Part shown: positions 34,116 to 43,188 of the stretch, piece after piece
Position numbering within the stretch: position 1 is the stretch's first letter
Layout: every line of letters starts with the position of its first letter
Assembly (NCBI RefSeq): GCF_029223525.1
Contig: NZ_JARHTQ010000007.1
Span: 62,001-126,000, forward strand
Direction of reading: 5' to 3'
DNA length: 64,000 nt
DNA from: Streptantibioticus ferralitis
GTDB lineage: Bacteria > Actinomycetota > Actinomycetes > Streptomycetales > Streptomycetaceae
Position numbers and translations under genes: made by a program
The notes under the pieces: model-generated
Database searches by the model: none
The model's input: only the letters and a program-made list of their open reading frames with translations
Told to the model about the DNA's origin: nothing

Positions 34116-35147
34116 TCAGCCCTTCTTCTCCGCGTGGCCCCCGAACTCGCTCCGCATCGCGGAGAGGGCCTTGTGGGCCAACTCGCCCAGCGCCTGCGAC
34201 TGGAAACGGTCGGTAAGCGCCGCGGTGATGACGGGTGCGGGTACGCCCTCGTCGACCGCCGCCAGCACCGTCCACCGGCCCTCACCGGAGTCCGACACAC
34301 GTCCGGCGAAGTCGTCGAGCCGGGGTGATCGGGCGAGGGCGTCGGCCATCAGGTCTACCAGCCACGAACCGACGACCGAGCCGCGACGCCAGACCTCGGC
34401 GACCTCGGCGACGTCGATGTCGAACCGGTAGGCATCCGGATCGCGCATGGGTGCGGTCTCCGCGTCGAGCGGGCGGGCCGTCTCGCCGACGTTGGCGTGC
34501 CTGATGATGCTGAGGCCCTCCGCGATCGCGGCCATCATGCCGTACTCAACGCCGTTGTGGACCATCTTCACGAAGTGGCCCGCGCCGCTCGGGCCGCAGT
34601 GGAGGTAGCCCTCGGGAGCGGTGCCGCCGGGCCGCGTACGGCTGGGCGTGGGCTCGGCGCTGCCGACGCCGGGGGCGATGCTGCGGAAGATCGGGTCCAG
34701 CCGGCGGACGGGCTCCTCCTCGCCGCCGATCATGAGACAGTAACCGCGCTCCAGGCCCCAGACGCCACCCGAGGTCCCGCAGTCCAGATAGTGGAGGTTC
34801 CGCGCCGCGAGCTGCTTGGCGCGTGCCATGTCGTCCCGGTAGTAGGAGTTGCCACCGTCGATCACGGCATCGCCCGGGTCGAGCAGTCCGGCCAACTGGT
34901 CGAGTGTGGTCTGTACGACACCGGCGGGCAGCATCAGCCAGATGGCCCGAGGCTTCTCCAACTTCGCCACGAAGTCCGGCAGGGATGCCGCGCCCAGGGC
35001 TCCCTCGCCCTCAAGCGTCTTCACCGCGCTCTCGCTGATGTCATGGACGACGCAGCGGTGTCCGTCCCGCATGAGCCTGCGCACCAGATTCGCACCCATC
35101 CGGCCGAGCCCGACCATGCCGAGCTGCATGGGGTGGTCGCTTGCCAT
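34116..35147 (-). CDS. gnd: 6-phosphogluconate dehydrogenase, short NAD-type
   Basis: 343 residues, the short GndB/YqeC class rather than the ~470-residue NADP enzyme. Seen are LGMVGLGRMGANLVRRLMRDGH, the glycine-rich GGNSYYRDD (DGGNSYY), CGTSGGVWGLERGYCLMIGG and GAGHFVKMVHNGVEYGMMAAIAEG with the catalytic Lys. It converts 6-phosphogluconate to ribulose 5-phosphate. A slightly unusual insert (SAEPTPSRTRPGGTAPEG) sits before the HCGPSGAG segment. First gene of the gnd-zwf operon. Cofactor preference for NAD is inferred from the subfamily. Confidence 0.92.
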   Translation of the reverse strand: MASDHPMQLGMVGLGRMGANLVRRLMRDGHRCVVHDISESAVKTLEGEGALGAASLPDFVAKLEKPRAIWLMLPAGVVQTTLDQLAGLLDPGDAVIDGGNSYYRDDMARAKQLAARNLHYLDCGTSGGVWGLERGYCLMIGGEEEPVRRLDPIFRSIAPGVGSAEPTPSRTRPGGTAPEGYLHCGPSGAGHFVKMVHNGVEYGMMAAIAEGLSIIRHANVGETARPLDAETAPMRDPDAYRFDIDVAEVAEVWRRGSVVGSWLVDLMADALARSPRLDDFAGRVSDSGEGRWTVLAAVDEGVPAPVITAALTDRFQSQALGELAHKALSAMRSEFGGHAEKKG

Positions 35148-35369
35148 TGCCGTACTCCTCGCTCTCCGGACGGACGCCAGTGGCGAGGTCCAGCGGCTTC
35201 TCAGGCCCCCTGCTCTCGACGATGTTCTCGACGATCACGAGCACTTCCTACCCTGGGGTCATCTGCATGAAATGGCCCATACAGGGGGTGATTCCACGGC
35301 TGGGGAGGGAGCCCGTGTGCCCACCAGGCGAGGCACCCGGGCTCCCTCCCCCCGTCGCGGGATCAGGGG

Positions 35370-36389
35370 TCAGCCGGACATCGCGCATCCGCCGGCGGCG
35401 TTGCTCCACGTCGGCTGCATGGCGAAGGAGCCGGTCGGCAGGCTGATCGCGCCCAGGTTCTGCCAGGCGCACAGGTCACCGTTCTCCGAACCGTCCGAAG
35501 CCACCCAACCGCTGGACGGCTGGGGGTCGGTGGCCGTCTCCGCGTACTCGTGCCCTTCGACGATGCTGAAACCGTCGAGCTGGTTCTGGACGGAGTTCGC
35601 GCCGCAGCTGGACCCCGCGTCCAGGACGTAGGGCATGTTCGTGTACGGGACCGTGCCGTTGTAGTCGTGCCAGGCGCAGAACCCGGAGTTCGGGAACCCG
35701 TCCGGAGAGGTGCCGCTCGGGCTGAGCACGACGATCTGCACGTCGTTGCCGGACACCCCGAAGTGCTGGGCGCCCACGGTCGCTTCGGCGGCGATGTCCG
35801 AGGCGGCGGCGGAGCTCGGAGCGGCCGCGGAGTCGTCGACCCAGGTTCCGGCCAGCACCGGCCCGTTGAAGGACGGCCCCTGACCGGAGGAGTCGGTGTA
35901 CTGGGAGGTGACGGTGGACCAGGTGTCCTGCGAGGTGCCCAGACCGTTGAAGAGGTTGGTCTCGTAGCTCTGGACGCCGTTGGAGTCGCTGTCCCACTGG
36001 TTGCCCCAGAACACCAGGTACACCTTCAGCTGGTGTTGGACCGGGCCGCCGTTGTACTGCAGGGTGCCACTCGCCGTCGGCCGCCGCCGATCGGCGGTAC
36101 GTGGTGTGGCGGCGCCGCGCAGGGCGGGTACGACACCGAAGCGTCCGTGTGTCTCCACGCGGACGGTACGGCCGTGGGTGCGCACGTAGTGCACCTGGCC
36201 GGAGTGGTGCGCGCCAGCGCCGTTCGGCGTGGCGGCGATGCCACCGGATGACGCGGTACTGGACGCGGCCGCGCCCAGCACCGCCGTCACCGCTGCGGCG
36301 AGTACTGCCAGGGTGTGCCGGAACGAGCGCCAGGAGCGGTCGCCCGAGGAACGCGTGGAGCTGGTATTGCGGGATCTGTGTTTGCGCAT
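35370..36389 (-). CDS. Secreted protein with HEYAE motif
   Basis: 339 residues. A basic start (MRKHRSRNTSSTRSSGDRSWR), hydrophobic segment and Ala-rich cleavage region show export. The mature part contains YLVFWGNQWDSDSNG, QYTDSSGQGPSFNGP, FCAWHDYNG, VEGHEYAETATDPQP and GDLCAWQN; four Cys may form two disulfides. The layout recalls the plant EXORDIUM/PHI-1 proteins and their bacterial relatives (HELAE-type motif), and the His-Glu pair could be part of a metal site, but no peptidase signature is complete. GAGGAG precedes the ATG at 36389. Function unknown. Confidence 0.8.
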   Translation of the reverse strand: MRKHRSRNTSSTRSSGDRSWRSFRHTLAVLAAAVTAVLGAAASSTASSGGIAATPNGAGAHHSGQVHYVRTHGRTVRVETHGRFGVVPALRGAATPRTADRRRPTASGTLQYNGGPVQHQLKVYLVFWGNQWDSDSNGVQSYETNLFNGLGTSQDTWSTVTSQYTDSSGQGPSFNGPVLAGTWVDDSAAAPSSAAASDIAAEATVGAQHFGVSGNDVQIVVLSPSGTSPDGFPNSGFCAWHDYNGTVPYTNMPYVLDAGSSCGANSVQNQLDGFSIVEGHEYAETATDPQPSSGWVASDGSENGDLCAWQNLGAISLPTGSFAMQPTWSNAAGGCAMSG

Positions 36390-36955
36390 CCCGAACTCCT
36401 CATGCGTGGTGGGGGATGACAACGCGCTGGGCGTGGTTCGCACGGCCGAAAGCGGTTGTCCGTGTCCAGTCAAGCGCCCTGAGGGTGTGTCAGCAAGCCT
36501 CAGGAGGCGTCAAATCTCCGACACGTCACGCGGGTCGCGTCCGGCCACAGCTCCCGCGTCGACGGACGGGTAGCCCGTTCGCCGAGGGCGCCGAGGCGCC
36601 GAAGTGCCCTTCAGGGCATAGAGGTTGGGCTTCGTCGCGCGATCGTGATGATCTCCGGTCTGGTGCCGGACGGAGGGCTGCGGTCCCGGCTCCCGGGCAG
36701 CTCCTGATCACCAGGAGCGATGGGCCATCGCGCCAGACTGCCGGCCCTGCCCGATCGACCACAACCGAATACGCCGCGCCGGCCCGCGTCCGCGCCAGTG
36801 GCGCCACGGCCTTGCCCGTCCTCGGCGAACGGCTTGGGCGCCTGTTCGGCTGTCAGGGGGAAATGCGGGATGAAGCCGCTTTGATGGGCGGAGCCAAGCT
36901 AACCATGGAAGTGGTGTCTGGTTTGTTCTGATCGCTACCGTTACGGAGTGCTCGC
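36390..36955. other. Divergent spacer, no gene recognised
   Basis: Lies between the secreted protein and the P450 gene. Open frames are present on both strands but none has a family match or ribosome site. No strong hairpin is seen. Confidence 0.45.
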
Positions 36956-38155
36956 GTGGACGAGGACGTTGCTGTGAGCTGTCCGTTCGACTTTCGGGAG
37001 GGGCTGGAGTTCGACCCGCTGTTCCGCGAACTCATGTCCGCCGGCCCTGTCACCCGCATCCGTATGCCCTATGGCGACCCGGCGTGGCTGGTCACGGATT
37101 TCGAGGGGGTGCGGCAGGTGACCACGGACCACAGGTTCAGTCGGGCGGCCATCATCGGTCGTGACTACCCGCGGTTGACCCCGGAACCCATCGTCTCCCC
37201 CGAATCCATCAACGTGATGGATCCGCCCCACAGCAGCAGACTGCGCAGACTGGCCTCGCAGGCGTTCACCAAGCCGCATGTGGACCGGATGCGGCCCGCG
37301 GTGCAGCGCATCGTGGACAGCCTCCTTGATGAGATGGCCGAGCACGGAGCACCCGCGGATCTGGCCGGCCACCTGTCGACGCCCCTGCCCCAGCGAACCA
37401 TCTGCGAACTGCTGGGCATCCCCTCCGCTGACTGGCCCATGTTGCAGGGGCATGTCCACGAGATGCTGTCCACCGGCCCGGACACGCGCCATGCCGCCGC
37501 CGAGGCCAAGGCGCACCTGCGCTCCTATTTCGTCGATCTCACCGCGCGACGGCGGCGCAGTCCGGGCGGCGACCTGATCGGCAACCTGGCCGCCGCCCGG
37601 GACGGCGATGACGCCTTCGACGACCAGGAACTGGCCGTCATGGCGCTGACGTTGATGATGAGCGGCCATGACACGGCCACCTGCCAGATCAGCAACATCG
37701 CCTACCTCCTGCTCACCCACCCCGACCAGATGGCCCTGCTGCGCCGCCGTCCCGAGCTGCTGCCCGACGCCCTGGAGGAACTCCTGCGCTTCATCCCGTT
37801 CCGCACGGGAGTCGGTATTCCGCGCGTCGCGACGGAAGACGTGGACCTGTCCGGGGTCCTGATCCGGGCGGGGGAGTTCGTGCACGTCTCCTATCTGACG
37901 GCGAATCGGGATCCGGGCAGGTACAGCGATCCTGATGTGCTTGACCTCGGGCGTCCGCCCAGTCCGCACATGGCGTTCGGCTGGGGTGGGCACCACTGCA
38001 TCGCCGTTCCCCTGGCCATGGCCGAACTGGAGGTGGCCATTGGCGCCTTGCTCACCCGTTTCCCGCGGTTGCGGCTGGCGGTGGCCGCCGAAGACCTGCG
38101 GTGGAACACCGAAACCATCCGGCGCTTTCCCTGTGAACTGCCGGTGAGCTGGTAG
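36956..38155 (+). CDS. Cytochrome P450
   Basis: 399 residues, soluble actinomycete P450. The I-helix oxygen-binding motif is MSGHDTATCQ (residue ~238), ExxR is EELLR, and the heme loop FGWGGHHCIAVPLAMAELE holds the axial Cys near residue 350. After the Cys the usual Gly is Ala (C-I-A instead of C-x-G), a rare change. PPHSSRLRRLASQAFT (C-helix) is normal. GTG at 36956 follows GGAG. No ferredoxin or reductase gene is adjacent and no biosynthetic cluster surrounds it, so the substrate is open. Confidence 0.93.
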   Translation: MDEDVAVSCPFDFREGLEFDPLFRELMSAGPVTRIRMPYGDPAWLVTDFEGVRQVTTDHRFSRAAIIGRDYPRLTPEPIVSPESINVMDPPHSSRLRRLASQAFTKPHVDRMRPAVQRIVDSLLDEMAEHGAPADLAGHLSTPLPQRTICELLGIPSADWPMLQGHVHEMLSTGPDTRHAAAEAKAHLRSYFVDLTARRRRSPGGDLIGNLAAARDGDDAFDDQELAVMALTLMMSGHDTATCQISNIAYLLLTHPDQMALLRRRPELLPDALEELLRFIPFRTGVGIPRVATEDVDLSGVLIRAGEFVHVSYLTANRDPGRYSDPDVLDLGRPPSPHMAFGWGGHHCIAVPLAMAELEVAIGALLTRFPRLRLAVAAEDLRWNTETIRRFPCELPVSW

Positions 38156-38187
38156 GCGACGCCGGAGCAGGGCCGGCCGCGGCGTCC

Positions 38188-38730
38188 TCAGCCGCGGTGG
38201 GCGTGTACCGCCGCCGCCCATCCGGACGTCTCCAGGTCCGGGAACTTCCGGAACGCCCGTGCCGTGAAACTCAGTTCGTGGAGCAGCTCGGGCGGCGGGA
38301 CCGCGATGACGGGGCACTTCGCGCGGGCCAGGCAGTAGCGGCTGACCGAGGTGTGGAGGAGGCGGCGCAGTCGACCGCGGCGCCCGGTGCCGACCACGAG
38401 GAGGTCGTCCGGGTCGTCGGCGAGCTGCACCAGGGCGGGCCCGGCGGCGAACTGCACCGGCATCGGGTGGATGCGCAGGTCGGACGGGTAGCCGCCGAAG
38501 GCCTCGTCGAAAGCGGTGTCCAGGCGCTTGCGGGCGGCCTGTTGCCACTCCCACAGCAGGTGCGGGACGGGGTGCCTGCGGTACGCGGTCTCGCCGCCTG
38601 GCGGGGACCAGGCGAGCACCGGCACGAGCAGAGCCTCGGCGCGCCGCGCTTCGGCCACGGCCCGGCGCAGCGCCGCCAGGCTGGCCGGCGATCCGCTGAC
38701 GCCGACGATGACTCGCTTGCCCCCGGCCAT
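38188..38730 (-). CDS. Universal stress (UspA) protein
   Basis: 180 residues, a single Usp domain. VIVGVSGSPASLAALRRAVAEARR at the N-terminus and LVVGTGRRGRLRRLLHTSVSRYCLARAKCPVIAVPPP near the end give the ATP-binding pattern, although the second Gly of the Gly-9x-Gly-Ser signature reads His-Thr-Ser. The tail after 150 is longer than usual. It may bind ATP and help in dormancy or hypoxia, by family analogy only. The stop lies 33 nt from the end of the convergent P450 gene. Confidence 0.88.
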   Translation of the reverse strand: MAGGKRVIVGVSGSPASLAALRRAVAEARRAEALLVPVLAWSPPGGETAYRRHPVPHLLWEWQQAARKRLDTAFDEAFGGYPSDLRIHPMPVQFAAGPALVQLADDPDDLLVVGTGRRGRLRRLLHTSVSRYCLARAKCPVIAVPPPELLHELSFTARAFRKFPDLETSGWAAAVHAHRG

Positions 38731-38970
38731 GACTGTCTGCCCCCTCTATCGGCACTTAAGATTCGTTTGAATATTAGCAGTGAAGTGGAGCGATTCTTAG
38801 GCTTGAGAGGGTGATCTGCCATACATTCGATGGTCTATTCGTCTGGCTGTCGGACAGTGTTCGGCGTCGCGTTCCGATTGGGTTGATGTGGTCGCATCGA
38901 CCTGCGGTACGGGCACCCGCTTCGGCCAGGCCGCCTGCGCCGGTCGCCGGTCAGTCGGCATCATGAGGAC

Positions 38971-39078
38971 ATGGACGATCAGCGTGAGTTCTCAGCAGAC
39001 GAGGACAGCGACCTGCTCAGCGACGAGGAACGGGACGCCGGATGGGGAGAGGACGACGACGGCGACCGGGGCCGGTGA
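38971..39078 (+). CDS. Very small acidic protein
   Basis: 35 residues with 14 Asp/Glu: DEDSDLLSDEERDAGWGEDDD. The segment DERDAGWGE-like is recurrent in small streptomycete proteins of about 40-60 residues, so I believe it is real. AGGA lies just before the ATG. Function unknown; the family may be truncated here. Confidence 0.5.
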   Translation: MDDQREFSADEDSDLLSDEERDAGWGEDDDGDRGR

Positions 39079-39204
39079 CCACGGCGCGCCCTCGGCCCCG
39101 CGCTCCAGCATGACGGCGGCCGGGCCGCCGCCAACTGAGCCCGCCACCGCGGACGTTGCTCCGGCTCACCTCGGCGAGGATCGCGGCCGGCCGCCGGAGA
39201 GGCG

Positions 39205-39864
39205 CTAGCCCTCCGCCCGTTGGGTGACGGGCGCCTCGGTGCGGTCCCCCAGGAACTCGTACCACCGGCGCTCCAGGCAGACGTATCGCACATCGGCCCC
39301 GACGAGGGTGAGGAAGGCCCGGACCGTTTCGGTGAGGCGCTGCTGCAGGTCGGAGTCGACGAGCCGGCCGTCCCCGGTGAACGCCTGGTACGCCCTGGCG
39401 AGGCTGAACATGTCCGGATAGACGCGGGTGCCGAGGTGCTCCAGGGGAACCCTCAGCGCCCACAACCCGCGGTTGCCGCCGAACAGGGACGGCGATGCGG
39501 AGACGAGCAGCGCGTGCTTGGTCCTGAACGGCTGTGGTCGGACGCGGGAGACCCAGTCGATCGCGTTCTTCAGCAACCCGGGCACCGAACCGTTGTACTC
39601 GGGGGAGGAGATGACGAAGGCGTCGCTGCGCTCAATCCGGTCCCGCAACGCCAGAGCGCCCCCCGGCAGACCCTGGGCGGCTTCCACGTCGCCGTCGTAG
39701 AGGGGCATGTCGAAGTCGTGCATGGTGGCGTGATCGACGGTGGCTCCGGTGTCGGCGATCAGCCGGGCCACAAGGGAGGCCAGCCGGGCGTTGGTTGAGT
39801 CGGCCCGCAGCGCGGCGCCGAAGACGAGTACCCGCAGCGGACCGGGATGGGAGTCCGTGGGCAT
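39205..39864 (-). CDS. NADPH-dependent FMN reductase
   Basis: 219 residues with a flavodoxin-like fold. ALRADSTNARLASLVA is the phosphate-binding loop, SSPEYNGSVPGLLKNAIDWVSR the family signature around the isoalloxazine. It reduces FMN or quinones/azo compounds with NAD(P)H. AGGAAGG lies before ATG at 39864. It is 66 nt upstream of nothing coding on the same strand except the SDR gene (start 40755) whose end precedes it, so the two could form an operon of redox enzymes. Confidence 0.92.
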   Translation of the reverse strand: MPTDSHPGPLRVLVFGAALRADSTNARLASLVARLIADTGATVDHATMHDFDMPLYDGDVEAAQGLPGGALALRDRIERSDAFVISSPEYNGSVPGLLKNAIDWVSRVRPQPFRTKHALLVSASPSLFGGNRGLWALRVPLEHLGTRVYPDMFSLARAYQAFTGDGRLVDSDLQQRLTETVRAFLTLVGADVRYVCLERRWYEFLGDRTEAPVTQRAEG

Positions 39865-39930
39865 GGGCACATCCTTCCTGCGTGTGTGCGCCCGCACCTG
39901 CCCGGGCGTTGACCGCGTCCGCCTCGGCGG

Positions 39931-40755
39931 TCAGTGCCCCCGGGCCGTCGGACGCACCATGATCTCGTTGACCGCGGCGTGCGGGGGCTGGGTGACCATG
40001 AAGCTGATGGCGCGGGCGATGTCCTCGGCGCGCAGCCAACTGCTCTCCGGGATGTCACGCGCGATGGCCGCGGCACCGCCGTCGGCCGTCATCTCCGTGC
40101 GGGTCAGTCCCGGCTCGACCAGACCCACCCGGACACCCCGCGCGGTCACTTCTTGGCGCAGGCCCTCGCTGAACGCGCCCACCGCGTGCTTCGTCGCCGA
40201 GTAGACGCTGCTCCTCTCCCGTACCACCCGGCCCGCGACCGAGCTGACGTTCACCAGATCGGCGACCCCGCGCGGGCCGTCCGCTGCCGCACGCAGCAGA
40301 TGCGGCAGCGCCGCCTGCGACATGTGCAGGACCGCCTTGACATTGAGATCGATCATCCGCTCCCAGTCCTCGGGGTCGCTCTCTTCGACGGATCCCGTCG
40401 CCGCGTAACCGGCGTTGTTCACCAGGACGTCCAGCCGCCCGAGGCGGTCCGCGGTGTCCTCGACGGTGCGACGTGCCTGCGCCGCGTCCCGTAGGTCGGC
40501 GGTGAGGGCGATGCATGTGCCGCCCTGGTCCCTGATCGCGGTGGCCAGCTCCTCCAGCCGCTCCGCGCGGCGGGCGGCCAGTGCGACAGCGGCGCCCCGC
40601 TGGGCTACGGCCATGGCGGTGGCCGCTCCGATGCCGCTGGACGCGCCCGTCACCAGTGCCGCACAACCCGCCAGTGCGGCGTCGGTGGCACCCTTCACCG
40701 TGGCGGCCTGGCTTCCGGTGCTGGCGTTCCCGGGGTTCGCATCCCTCACATTCAT
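39931..40755 (-). CDS. Short-chain dehydrogenase/reductase
   Basis: 274 residues of the classical SDR type. ALVTGASSGIGAATA (NAD(P) loop, residue ~34), LTADLRDA, LVNNAGYAATG, NVSSVAGR and YSATKHAVGAFSEGLRQE (Tyr-x-x-x-Lys) are all in place. An Arg after the first beta strands (LAARRAERLEEL) suggests NADP. About 28 extra N-terminal residues precede the Rossmann start. AAGGGG lies before the ATG. It probably reduces a carbonyl compound; the substrate is unknown. Likely cotranscribed with the FMN reductase 66 nt downstream. Confidence 0.92.
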   Translation of the reverse strand: MNVRDANPGNASTGSQAATVKGATDAALAGCAALVTGASSGIGAATAMAVAQRGAAVALAARRAERLEELATAIRDQGGTCIALTADLRDAAQARRTVEDTADRLGRLDVLVNNAGYAATGSVEESDPEDWERMIDLNVKAVLHMSQAALPHLLRAAADGPRGVADLVNVSSVAGRVVRERSSVYSATKHAVGAFSEGLRQEVTARGVRVGLVEPGLTRTEMTADGGAAAIARDIPESSWLRAEDIARAISFMVTQPPHAAVNEIMVRPTARGH

Positions 40756-41088
40756 GATCGCCCCTTGCGGTGCGTCTGGCGGAACTCGGGCTGATTCGGG
40801 CGCACTTGACGTCGCCGACCCAACCCACCCATCGCCACTCAAGAACGCGGCCGGGGCGTCGCGCACGAGTCGGGGCCCGACCACCTGCGGTGGGTCATCG
40901 GTTCCATCCTCGCGCATCCGCGACGGTTCCGCCTCTGGATGCGGCGAGGGCCGCCCCCTGGCATCCGCCGGCGCCTACGCCGACCACGCCTCGTTCACGT
41001 TTCCTTAAAGGTGAATACACCGTTCGCGACCGGTCGGCCCCTAGGATTAACCGGCTAGAACCATCCAAAGGGGTAAGGGGGGTATGGA
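40756..41088. other. Divergent spacer between SDR and secreted protein
   Basis: No gene recognised. The last 80 bp are A/T richer (CCTTAAAGGTGAATAC near 41005-41020) and TAGGAT at 41043-41048 could be a -10 box for the secreted protein gene, without a clear -35. Confidence 0.4.
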
Positions 41089-41646
41089 GTGCGCAAAATC
41101 CTCCACCTGGCCATTGCCTTCGCCGCGTTCCTGGTGGCGAGTGTCGGCCTGGTCCTACCGGCAGTCGCCGCGGGTGACTACGGCGAGAAGTACTTCGAGA
41201 TCGGCGATCAGTTCTTCCAAGCCACCGACTCCAACGGGCACTTCACCGCACAGGTCAGCTACGTGAGCGGCGGGCGACCGTTCCGTGAGAACCCGGTCGC
41301 GTTCTCGTTCGTCATCAGCCCGTACCTGAGGTCGATCGCCACCGGCACGATGCAGTGCAGAGCGTGGCAGTCCAAGAACGGCGCACTCACCGGCGCGAGT
41401 GACTACCACTCGATCCCGCCGGGTTACCTATGGCACTGGACGTTCCCGGAGAACCCGATGGGACCGCATATGCAGGCCAGCGGGAGCTGCGTCTTCCCGG
41501 TCAACGCCGATGGTCGTACCGGCATCGCCAACGTCCGGTTCGTCTTCCGTTACGTCGTCGACAACGGGGGTGGCGACGCGGTGTCGCACCGGCACGCTGT
41601 GTCGGCCGGCGCCTCCGCACTGGTCAGCAGCGCTTCGATCCGATAG
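41089..41646 (+). CDS. Secreted protein of unknown function
   Basis: 185 residues. The signal peptide (RKILHLAIAFAAFLVASVGLVLPAVAA) is cut near residue 28. The mature chain is beta-rich with two Cys (MQCRAWQ, GSCVFPV) and repeated aromatic residues; nothing recognisable. GTG at 41089 follows GGGGTAAGGGGGG. The neighbour downstream begins 16 nt later and may be cotranscribed. Confidence 0.75.
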   Translation: MRKILHLAIAFAAFLVASVGLVLPAVAAGDYGEKYFEIGDQFFQATDSNGHFTAQVSYVSGGRPFRENPVAFSFVISPYLRSIATGTMQCRAWQSKNGALTGASDYHSIPPGYLWHWTFPENPMGPHMQASGSCVFPVNADGRTGIANVRFVFRYVVDNGGGDAVSHRHAVSAGASALVSSASIR

Positions 41647-41662
41647 AGGCGGCACCGAATTG

Positions 41663-42100
41663 ATGTCAGCCGCACCGAAGCCGGCTTCCTGGGAACTGGT
41701 CGGCGCACCCGCGGAAGGTCTGCCGACCAGCCTGGTGGGCTCCTGTGCTCGCGTCGGGCATGACCTCCTCCATGACCCCACGGTGCACGCGCGCCTCCCC
41801 GAGCTGCGCTGGTGGGCCGGGCGGGAAGCGGGCGCCCCGGCCGGTTACGTAGTCGTGGGGCTGCGGACTCCGCAGATGACGCTCTTCGGGTCCGGTGTGA
41901 ACACCGAGTTGGCGGAAGCGGAACTGGCCGCTCGGATCGCCGAAATCACTCAGGACGATCTGATCGGTTACGAGGCGCTGCCCTGGCCCGCCTGCCCAGG
42001 TCACAACCACCCGATGGAACCCTGTGCCGTGGACGAGGAGGCGTGGTGGTGCTGCCCTGCCTCGCACCACCCTCTTTCCGTCATCGGCCAACTCGGTTGA
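41663..42100 (+). CDS. Conserved hypothetical protein with Cys/His tail
   Basis: 145 residues, soluble. The start ELVGAPAEGLPTSLVGSCARVGHDLLHDP and a C-terminal segment rich in Cys, His and Trp (WPACPGHNHPMEPCAVDEEAWWCCP) suggest a metal site or zinc ribbon. A start at 41663 gives the shortest frame that keeps the conserved-looking part; no strong ribosome site. I do not know the family. Confidence 0.6.
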   Translation: MSAAPKPASWELVGAPAEGLPTSLVGSCARVGHDLLHDPTVHARLPELRWWAGREAGAPAGYVVVGLRTPQMTLFGSGVNTELAEAELAARIAEITQDDLIGYEALPWPACPGHNHPMEPCAVDEEAWWCCPASHHPLSVIGQLG

Positions 42101-42191
42101 AACATCCACAGCCGGCTGCGGCCGTTCGCCCGCAGTTCATCCGGCCATGTTCTGTTGGGGCGCCGCAGCAACGTTGAAGGAGCGCCTTTCC

Positions 42192-42743
42192 ATGGACATG
42201 CCGCCCGTGAACAGCGTCGATGAGCTGATGGCGCTGCTCTGTTCCTGCCGGGGAGCCTGGGACACCCCGGATCGTTCCGGCGATCCGGTGGACCTGCACG
42301 ATCACGGGCTGCAGACGGCTCGGCTGCTGCGCGGTGCGTACCCCGAGGACGAGGAACTCCAGGTAGCCGGTCTGATGCACGACATCGGCCACCTGCTGCG
42401 GCCGGGAGACGACGCGGGGCACGCCCAGCACGCGGCGAACGCGGTGCGGCCCCTGCTCGGCGAGCGGGTGGCCCGGCTCGTCGAACTGCACATACCGGCC
42501 AAGCGCTACCTGGCAGCGACCGACACCGGGCGGAGCCTGTCCCCGCAGAGCGCCCTGACGCTCAAGTCGCAGGGCGGAGCGATGACGCAGGCCGAAGCGG
42601 AGCGCTTTCGCCGTGACCCGCTGGCGCAGGCCGCGATAGCGCTGCGCGAGGCGGACGACGCGGGCAAGGTCGTCGGCCTGGACACCGGCACGATGGAGGA
42701 CTGGCGGCCGGTCATCGCAGCCGTTGCCACCCGCACCCGTTGA
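42192..42743 (+). CDS. PhnZ-like HD-domain protein
   Basis: 183 residues. HD-fold metal ligands are present in order: His in DLHDHGLQT, His-Asp in LMHDIGHLL, His in DAGHAQHA, His in VELHIPAKRYLAATD and Asp in READDAGK. AKRYL, SPQSALTLKSQGG and DDAGKVVGL match the phosphonate-degradation oxygenase PhnZ and related mixed-valence diiron enzymes. The Tyr-x-x-Glu loop that guides PhnZ chemistry (before GEPV) is not visible; the site reads RSGDPVDL. So the substrate may not be 2-amino-1-hydroxyethylphosphonate. AAGGAG lies before the ATG at 42192. No phosphonate genes are near. Confidence 0.85.
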   Translation: MDMPPVNSVDELMALLCSCRGAWDTPDRSGDPVDLHDHGLQTARLLRGAYPEDEELQVAGLMHDIGHLLRPGDDAGHAQHAANAVRPLLGERVARLVELHIPAKRYLAATDTGRSLSPQSALTLKSQGGAMTQAEAERFRRDPLAQAAIALREADDAGKVVGLDTGTMEDWRPVIAAVATRTR

Positions 42744-42879
42744 CTGGCGCCGGTCCCGAACGGGGCGCCCCCTGCGGGGCGTGACACGAGGTCAGCGGTG
42801 GCTGAACACCCTGCGCCACCTCGACCGTCACCCGACGCTCCGCCGCACGACCTCGCCCAGCTGACCTGCCAGACCGGCT

Positions 42880-43130
42880 AGTCCTTCGGTCCCCTCGCCA
42901 ACCGCATGGCCGAGCGCGGCCGCATCGAACGCCTCCCCGGGCCGGGGCGCGCCGTACGGCACCGCCGCACGGGAAGCCGGCGACAGCTACGCGATGCCGG
43001 AGGCGCCCTCGTCAGCGAGGTCGTCACCGGCTCCTTCCCCCCTGGCGGCCGACCAGCTCGACCAACTCGGCGATCTGCTCCACCAGCTCCTGGACCAGTC
43101 GGCAGCTCCTGGACCCGTCGGCCACCGAGG
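42880..43130 (+). pseudogene. MarR-family regulator remnant
   Basis: Fragments in two frames: LANRMAERGRIERLPGPG (end of the recognition helix and wing) and GGALVSEVVTGSFP followed, after one extra C in a C6 run near 43038-43043, by LAADQLDQLGDLLHQLLDQ, the dimerisation helices. The N-terminal half is absent. It is a decayed MarR gene. Confidence 0.65.
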
Positions 43131-43188
43131 CAGGTGCGCACACCGCCCGTCCGTAGGCGGTACGAGGGCGCCCGTGGGCCTCAGGCGC

